A stretch of DNA of 9,617 bases from assembly GCA_029940235.1 (NCBI GenBank), contig JAOZRI010000072.1, forward strand, positions 1 to 9,617, in the 5' to 3' direction. The notes below the pieces were generated by a model. It searched no databases, had not been told where the DNA came from, and worked only from the letters and a program-made list of their open reading frames with translations. The position numbers and the translations under genes are program-made. Positions 6,682 through 9,617 of this stretch are shown piece after piece; positions within the stretch are counted from its first letter, which is position 1, and the number at the start of each line of letters is the position of its first letter. This DNA is from Desulfobacula sp. (lineage in GTDB: Bacteria > Desulfobacterota > Desulfobacteria > Desulfobacterales > Desulfobacteraceae).

Positions 6682-7641
6682 CAGACTAAAATAACAAGAA
6701 TACTGGGAATAAAATATCCAATTATCGGTGGAACCATGATGTCAATTTCCAAGGCAGATTTTGTTGCAGCTATCTCAAATGCCGGTGGCCTTGGTATACT
6801 GGCTTCTGCCATTTATGCAACCCGGGAAGAGTTTGCAGCTGCCATTGATCGTATAAAACAGTTAACTGACAAACCCTTTGCTGTTAATATTAATCTTTTC
6901 CCTTCCATGAGACCCATTGATAATAATGACTATGTAGATATTCTTGTGGAAAAAGGGGTTAAAATAGTTGAAACATCCGGCCATTCAGCCCCGGAAGAGC
7001 TTTGTGCAAGGTTTAAAGATGCAGGTATGACCTGGATACATAAATGTGTGGGAATCAGGTATGCAAAAAAAGTTGAAAAAATGGGAGCTGATATTGTCAC
7101 TGTTGTGGGATATGAAAATGGCGGTGCCACAGGAAAACTTGATATCGGTACCCTGGTTCTGGTTCCTGCCATAAAAGATGCCGTTAACCTGCCCGTTATT
7201 GGAGGCGGTGGAGTCTCTGATGGCAGGGGAGTGACCGCACTTCTTGCCCTGGGTGCAGAAGCTGTAATCATTGGAACCAGGCTTTTAGTTACAAAAGAGT
7301 GTCCTATACATGATAATATTAAAAATGCCCTTTGTGATGCCAGTGAACTTGACACCATGCTGGTCATGCGTTCCATTGGTGCAACCCACCGTGTCTGGAA
7401 TAATGCAGCCGCACAAAAATGTCTTAAAATCGAAGATGCTGATCAAGGTTTTGAAGCCATCATTGATGCTGTGGCAGGGGAGAAAGCAAGAAAAATGTTT
7501 AATCAGGGTGATCTTGATTCAGGCATTCTTGCCCTTGGGCAGACCATTGGGCTTATACATGATATTCCCACGGTTAAAGAGCTTTTTGACAGGATTATGG
7601 AGGATGCTCAAAAAATAGTGAAACAACTGGGAAATAGTTAG
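6679..7641 (+). CDS. FMN-dependent nitronate monooxygenase/FabK-superfamily enzyme with altered active site
   Basis: This is a 320-residue TIM-barrel flavoprotein of the superfamily that includes nitronate monooxygenase (2-nitropropane dioxygenase) and enoyl-ACP reductase FabK. Supporting segments are the N-terminal YPIIGGTMMSIS (13-24) with AISNAGGLGIL (31-41), and the FMN phosphate motifs GGGGVSDGRG (175-184) and GAEAVIIGTR (192-201). The segment normally reading E-A-G-G-H-x-G reads ENGGATG (146-152), so the usual active-site histidine is Ala150. The true reaction is therefore uncertain: nitronate oxidation and FabK-type reduction both use that histidine in characterised members. It begins with TTG behind a good ribosome site. 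It follows the porin by 30 bp, probably on the same transcript, and converges with the tetR gene (52-bp gap, no clear terminator). Fold assignment is strong, function weak. Confidence 0.85.
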   Translation: MQTKITRILGIKYPIIGGTMMSISKADFVAAISNAGGLGILASAIYATREEFAAAIDRIKQLTDKPFAVNINLFPSMRPIDNNDYVDILVEKGVKIVETSGHSAPEELCARFKDAGMTWIHKCVGIRYAKKVEKMGADIVTVVGYENGGATGKLDIGTLVLVPAIKDAVNLPVIGGGGVSDGRGVTALLALGAEAVIIGTRLLVTKECPIHDNIKNALCDASELDTMLVMRSIGATHRVWNNAAAQKCLKIEDADQGFEAIIDAVAGEKARKMFNQGDLDSGILALGQTIGLIHDIPTVKELFDRIMEDAQKIVKQLGNS

Positions 7642-7693
7642 TAAGCAGTATAATTTACACCACATAACTTTTATGCTTTGCAGGGATGTCAGT

Positions 7694-8332
7694 CTATACC
7701 CTTTGTTTTTCAAGCTGTACAAAGTTGGACAGGCTGTAGAATTTTATAGTTTCTTTGGTAAGCTTGATATACTCTTTGTGATCAATTTTCAGCATGGGCA
7801 GAAAAAATGATTCTCCTGATACATAATTATGTATTGAATTCATAATATTGAGAACCTTCATTATTGCAGATGGGGAAGATTTGTCTTTTGTTTTGGAAAG
7901 CCCCATGGAATAGGCAATATCAGATAAAAATTCCGGGATAGCCTTGTCAAAATTGCTGTCATAACGATTCTTGGTAAAGTATCTGAAAATAGTAAGGTTT
8001 GACATTTCAGGATATTCAAAAAGATAATCAACTAATTCATCTATGGCAATATCAATGCGTTCTTCAAGAGGAAGTCCTTTTATGATGTTTTCAACTTCTA
8101 TAAGCTTGGTTTTAATCCCATGGTTCATATCAATGACAACGGCCTCATAGAGGTTGCCTTTTTCACCCCAGTGATAATAGAGTGTTGAGATGTCAATACC
8201 AACATCGGATGCTATCATTCTTGTGGTTGTTCCATGGAATCCATATTGTCCGAAAAGCTTTCTTGCAGAGTTAAGAATTTTAGCTTTCATGGATTCAGGA
8301 TTTTGACGTGCCTGTTCAAGTGGTGTTTTCAT
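7694..8332 (-). CDS. TetR/AcrR-family transcriptional regulator
   Basis: This is a 212-residue DNA-binding regulator. The N-terminal TetR domain spans about residues 17-64. It has an ILNSARKLFGQYGFHGTTTR entry helix and the helix-turn-helix MIASDVGIDISTLYYHWGEK, in which LYYHWGEKGNLYEAV is the family signature. The C-terminal part (about 75-212) is helical and would bind an unknown ligand, as is usual in the family. The ATG (complement of 8330-8332) lies 6 bp after the stop of the upstream racemase-like gene. Its ribosome site AGGA (complement of 8337-8340) overlaps that stop, so the two are almost certainly one operon. By analogy it may repress this operon in response to an acyl-CoA or a related compound, but the ligand and targets are inferred. 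It converges with the flavoenzyme gene. Confidence 0.93.
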   Translation of the reverse strand: MKTPLEQARQNPESMKAKILNSARKLFGQYGFHGTTTRMIASDVGIDISTLYYHWGEKGNLYEAVVIDMNHGIKTKLIEVENIIKGLPLEERIDIAIDELVDYLFEYPEMSNLTIFRYFTKNRYDSNFDKAIPEFLSDIAYSMGLSKTKDKSSPSAIMKVLNIMNSIHNYVSGESFFLPMLKIDHKEYIKLTKETIKFYSLSNFVQLEKQRV

Positions 8333-8338
8333 TATTTC

Positions 8339-9487
8339 CTATACAATATCTGTTTTTAAAAAGTCATTAATTTCATCTTCTGAATACCCGAGTTCTTCAA
8401 GGATATCACTGGTGTTCTGTCCAAAATTTACAGGTTGTGTACGAAGGGAACCAGGCGTATTACTAAGCTTTACACACACACCAAGAGTTGGAGCCAGGTT
8501 ACCATTTTGATCCTTGAAATCAACAATGGTTTCTCTATAACGCAGATGTTTGTCCTGTAAAGATTCCATTAAATTATTAACAGGCCCCCAGCAAAGTTCA
8601 AGCTCTCCAAATTCATCTTTCCACTGTGCAAGTGTTTTTTCTCTGAACTTAAGACGTAGAGATTGTATGATTTTTTCCCTCTGTTCTTCGTCAAATTGGA
8701 GGGGTGCATATTTTGCAATATCAAGTTTTTCACATAGGTTTTTCCAGAATCTGTATTCAACAGCTCCAATGGTCAGAAATTTATGATCCAGGGTTTCATA
8801 TGTATTGTAAAAGGCATAATGGTGAGATAAAATAGTGTCTGATCGTACAGGAGCCTGGCCAGTTAGCTGCTGGAAAAAAAGAGGGATCTGCAGAAAACCT
8901 GCCATGGAGTCTGTCATGGAAATATCAATATACTGACCTTTACCATTTTTGTCCCGTGCATGGAGAGCAAGAAGAATCCCAATAACAGCATTCATACTAC
9001 CGCCGGCAATATCTGCCATCTGAATACCTGGTATGGAAGGTGGTTTGTCAGGTTCCCCGATCTGATCAAGAACACCTGCAATACCAAGGTAGTTAACATC
9101 ATGTCCAACACGATTGTGATAGGGTCCTGTCTGGCCATATCCTGTTATGGAGCAATAGATAATTTGAGGGTTTATTTTTTTTACACTTTTATAGTCAGCA
9201 TTTAACCTGGAACTTGCGCCCGGTCTGAACCCTTCCACAATAATATCTGCTTTTTTAACAAGTCTGTAAAATATCTCCTGGCCTTTGTTGGTTTTAAGGT
9301 CAAGGGAAACATGTTCTTTGTTTCTATATAAAGGGGCTAAAAAAGGAGTATCATCTTTAAAACGTTTGTTTTCAAGTGCTATAACCCGTGCCCCGTGATC
9401 AGCCAGGATCATGGTGCAGTAAGGCCCTGGCAGAAGCCTGCTTAAATCAAGTACAGTTATTCCTGATAATGCACCATTTTTGCTCAT
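8339..9487 (-). CDS. CaiB/BaiF (class III CoA-transferase) family, probable alpha-methylacyl-CoA racemase
   Basis: This 382-residue protein belongs to a family that either moves CoA between acids or racemises 2-methylacyl-CoA. The N-terminus has the family pattern GITVLDLSRLLPGPYCTMIL (9-28), followed by DIIVEGFRPG (81-90). Three residues match the catalytic set of alpha-methylacyl-CoA racemase (His126, Asp156 and Glu241 in the mycobacterial enzyme as I recall it): His129 in GHDVNY, Asp159 in MADIAGGS and Glu244 in GAVE. This favours racemase over CoA transferase. Length fits the racemase group. The gene leads an operon with tetR 6 bp downstream. Its ATG (complement of 9485-9487) has a purine-rich ribosome site, AAAGGA (complement of 9494-9499). 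Likely substrates are 2-methyl-branched acyl-CoAs from branched or addition-activated hydrocarbons, but this is inference. Family is certain; the exact reaction is probable. Confidence 0.9.
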   Translation of the reverse strand: MSKNGALSGITVLDLSRLLPGPYCTMILADHGARVIALENKRFKDDTPFLAPLYRNKEHVSLDLKTNKGQEIFYRLVKKADIIVEGFRPGASSRLNADYKSVKKINPQIIYCSITGYGQTGPYHNRVGHDVNYLGIAGVLDQIGEPDKPPSIPGIQMADIAGGSMNAVIGILLALHARDKNGKGQYIDISMTDSMAGFLQIPLFFQQLTGQAPVRSDTILSHHYAFYNTYETLDHKFLTIGAVEYRFWKNLCEKLDIAKYAPLQFDEEQREKIIQSLRLKFREKTLAQWKDEFGELELCWGPVNNLMESLQDKHLRYRETIVDFKDQNGNLAPTLGVCVKLSNTPGSLRTQPVNFGQNTSDILEELGYSEDEINDFLKTDIV

Positions 9488-9493
9488 TTTTTA

Positions 9494-9499
9494 TCCTTT
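9494..9499 (-). promoter_or_regulatory. Ribosome binding site of the racemase-like gene
   Basis: The complement of 9494-9499 reads AAAGGA and lies 6 nt before the ATG at 9487. It supports that start over any internal one. No convincing -35/-10 pair is seen for this operon between 9500 and 9617, so the promoter may lie in or beyond the palindrome. Confidence 0.65.
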
Positions 9500-9524
9500 T
9501 CATTTCTTTTTGTTTATTGACAGG

Positions 9525-9538
9525 CTGTTACAGAACAG
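9525..9538. promoter_or_regulatory. 14-bp inverted repeat, possible operator
   Basis: CTGTT (9525-9529) and AACAG (9534-9538) are inverted around ACAG, about 40 bp upstream of the racemase-like start. TetR regulators commonly bind short palindromes before their own operons. It may instead be the end of the larger repeat element that contains the terminal palindrome. The evidence is symmetry and position only. Confidence 0.3.
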
Positions 9539-9562
9539 ATAATTTTTTCAAGTTCAAGGCGG

Positions 9563-9617
9563 AAAATAAATTTGACCACAGGCATACATGTAGTATTCCG
9601 AGGATCAAATTTATTTT
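9563..9617. repeat. Nested palindrome (stem-loop repeat), truncated by the window edge
   Basis: The arms AAAATAAATTTGA (9563-9575) and its exact complement (9605-9617) form 13 bp. CC (9576-9577) pairs with GG (9602-9603) past a bulged A. Inside, GGCATAC (9581-9587) and GTATTCC (9593-9599) pair with one mismatch around ATGTA. Nearly the whole 55 bp folds into one long hairpin or cruciform. The outer arm reaches the last base of the window, so the element may extend further. It looks like a dispersed intergenic palindromic repeat or MITE-like element, or a bidirectional terminator; no second copy is seen here. Confidence 0.75.

Noticed and set aside
6930..7376. Open frame of 148 codons on the minus strand inside the flavoenzyme gene
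   Set aside because: The opposite strand encodes the conserved FMN motifs over this stretch. The antisense product is Ser/Pro/Thr-rich, as expected of a shadow frame.
7642..7693. Bidirectional terminator or small gene between the flavoenzyme and tetR genes
   Set aside because: I found no stable inverted repeat followed by a T tract, and no open frame with a ribosome site, in these 52 bp.

Overview
The window is AT-rich chromosomal DNA from a Gram-negative bacterium. An outer-membrane porin, an outer-membrane-type lipoprotein and an RseP-type intramembrane protease all point to a double membrane. The organism is most likely an anaerobic deltaproteobacterium of the Desulfobacter/Desulfobacula type. 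This is an inference from gene content, the split form of the purine enzyme and the style of the lipoprotein, not from a marker gene.

Layout. (1) 1-4598, plus strand: the 3' end of rseP, then purL and purQ. Junctions are tight: rseP/purL abut or overlap, and purL/purQ share an ATGA. This looks like one transcript joining envelope-stress proteolysis to de novo purine synthesis. (2) 4627-5118, minus strand: a small lipoprotein of unrecognised family, convergent with purQ. (3) 5119-5370: a divergent control region with a sigma70-like promoter in each direction and three tandem 15-bp direct repeats between them. (4) 5371-7641, plus strand: a porin with an N-terminal coiled coil. A TTG-initiated FMN enzyme of the nitronate monooxygenase/FabK superfamily follows 30 bp later; its usual active-site histidine is alanine. 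(5) 7694-9487, minus strand: a CaiB/BaiF-family gene carrying the full alpha-methylacyl-CoA racemase triad, followed 6 bp downstream by a TetR regulator. (6) 9488-9617: the upstream region of that operon, ending in a strong nested palindrome cut off by the window edge.

How the genes work together: PurL and PurQ form the FGAM synthase that catalyses the fourth step of IMP synthesis. The lipoprotein and porin are both envelope proteins and may be co-regulated through the repeat array. The racemase and TetR form a small regulated operon, probably for branched acyl-CoA metabolism. No CRISPR array, tRNA, rRNA, transposase or phage gene is visible. The best candidates for something undescribed are the 15-bp repeat array, the His-less flavoenzyme and the terminal palindrome.
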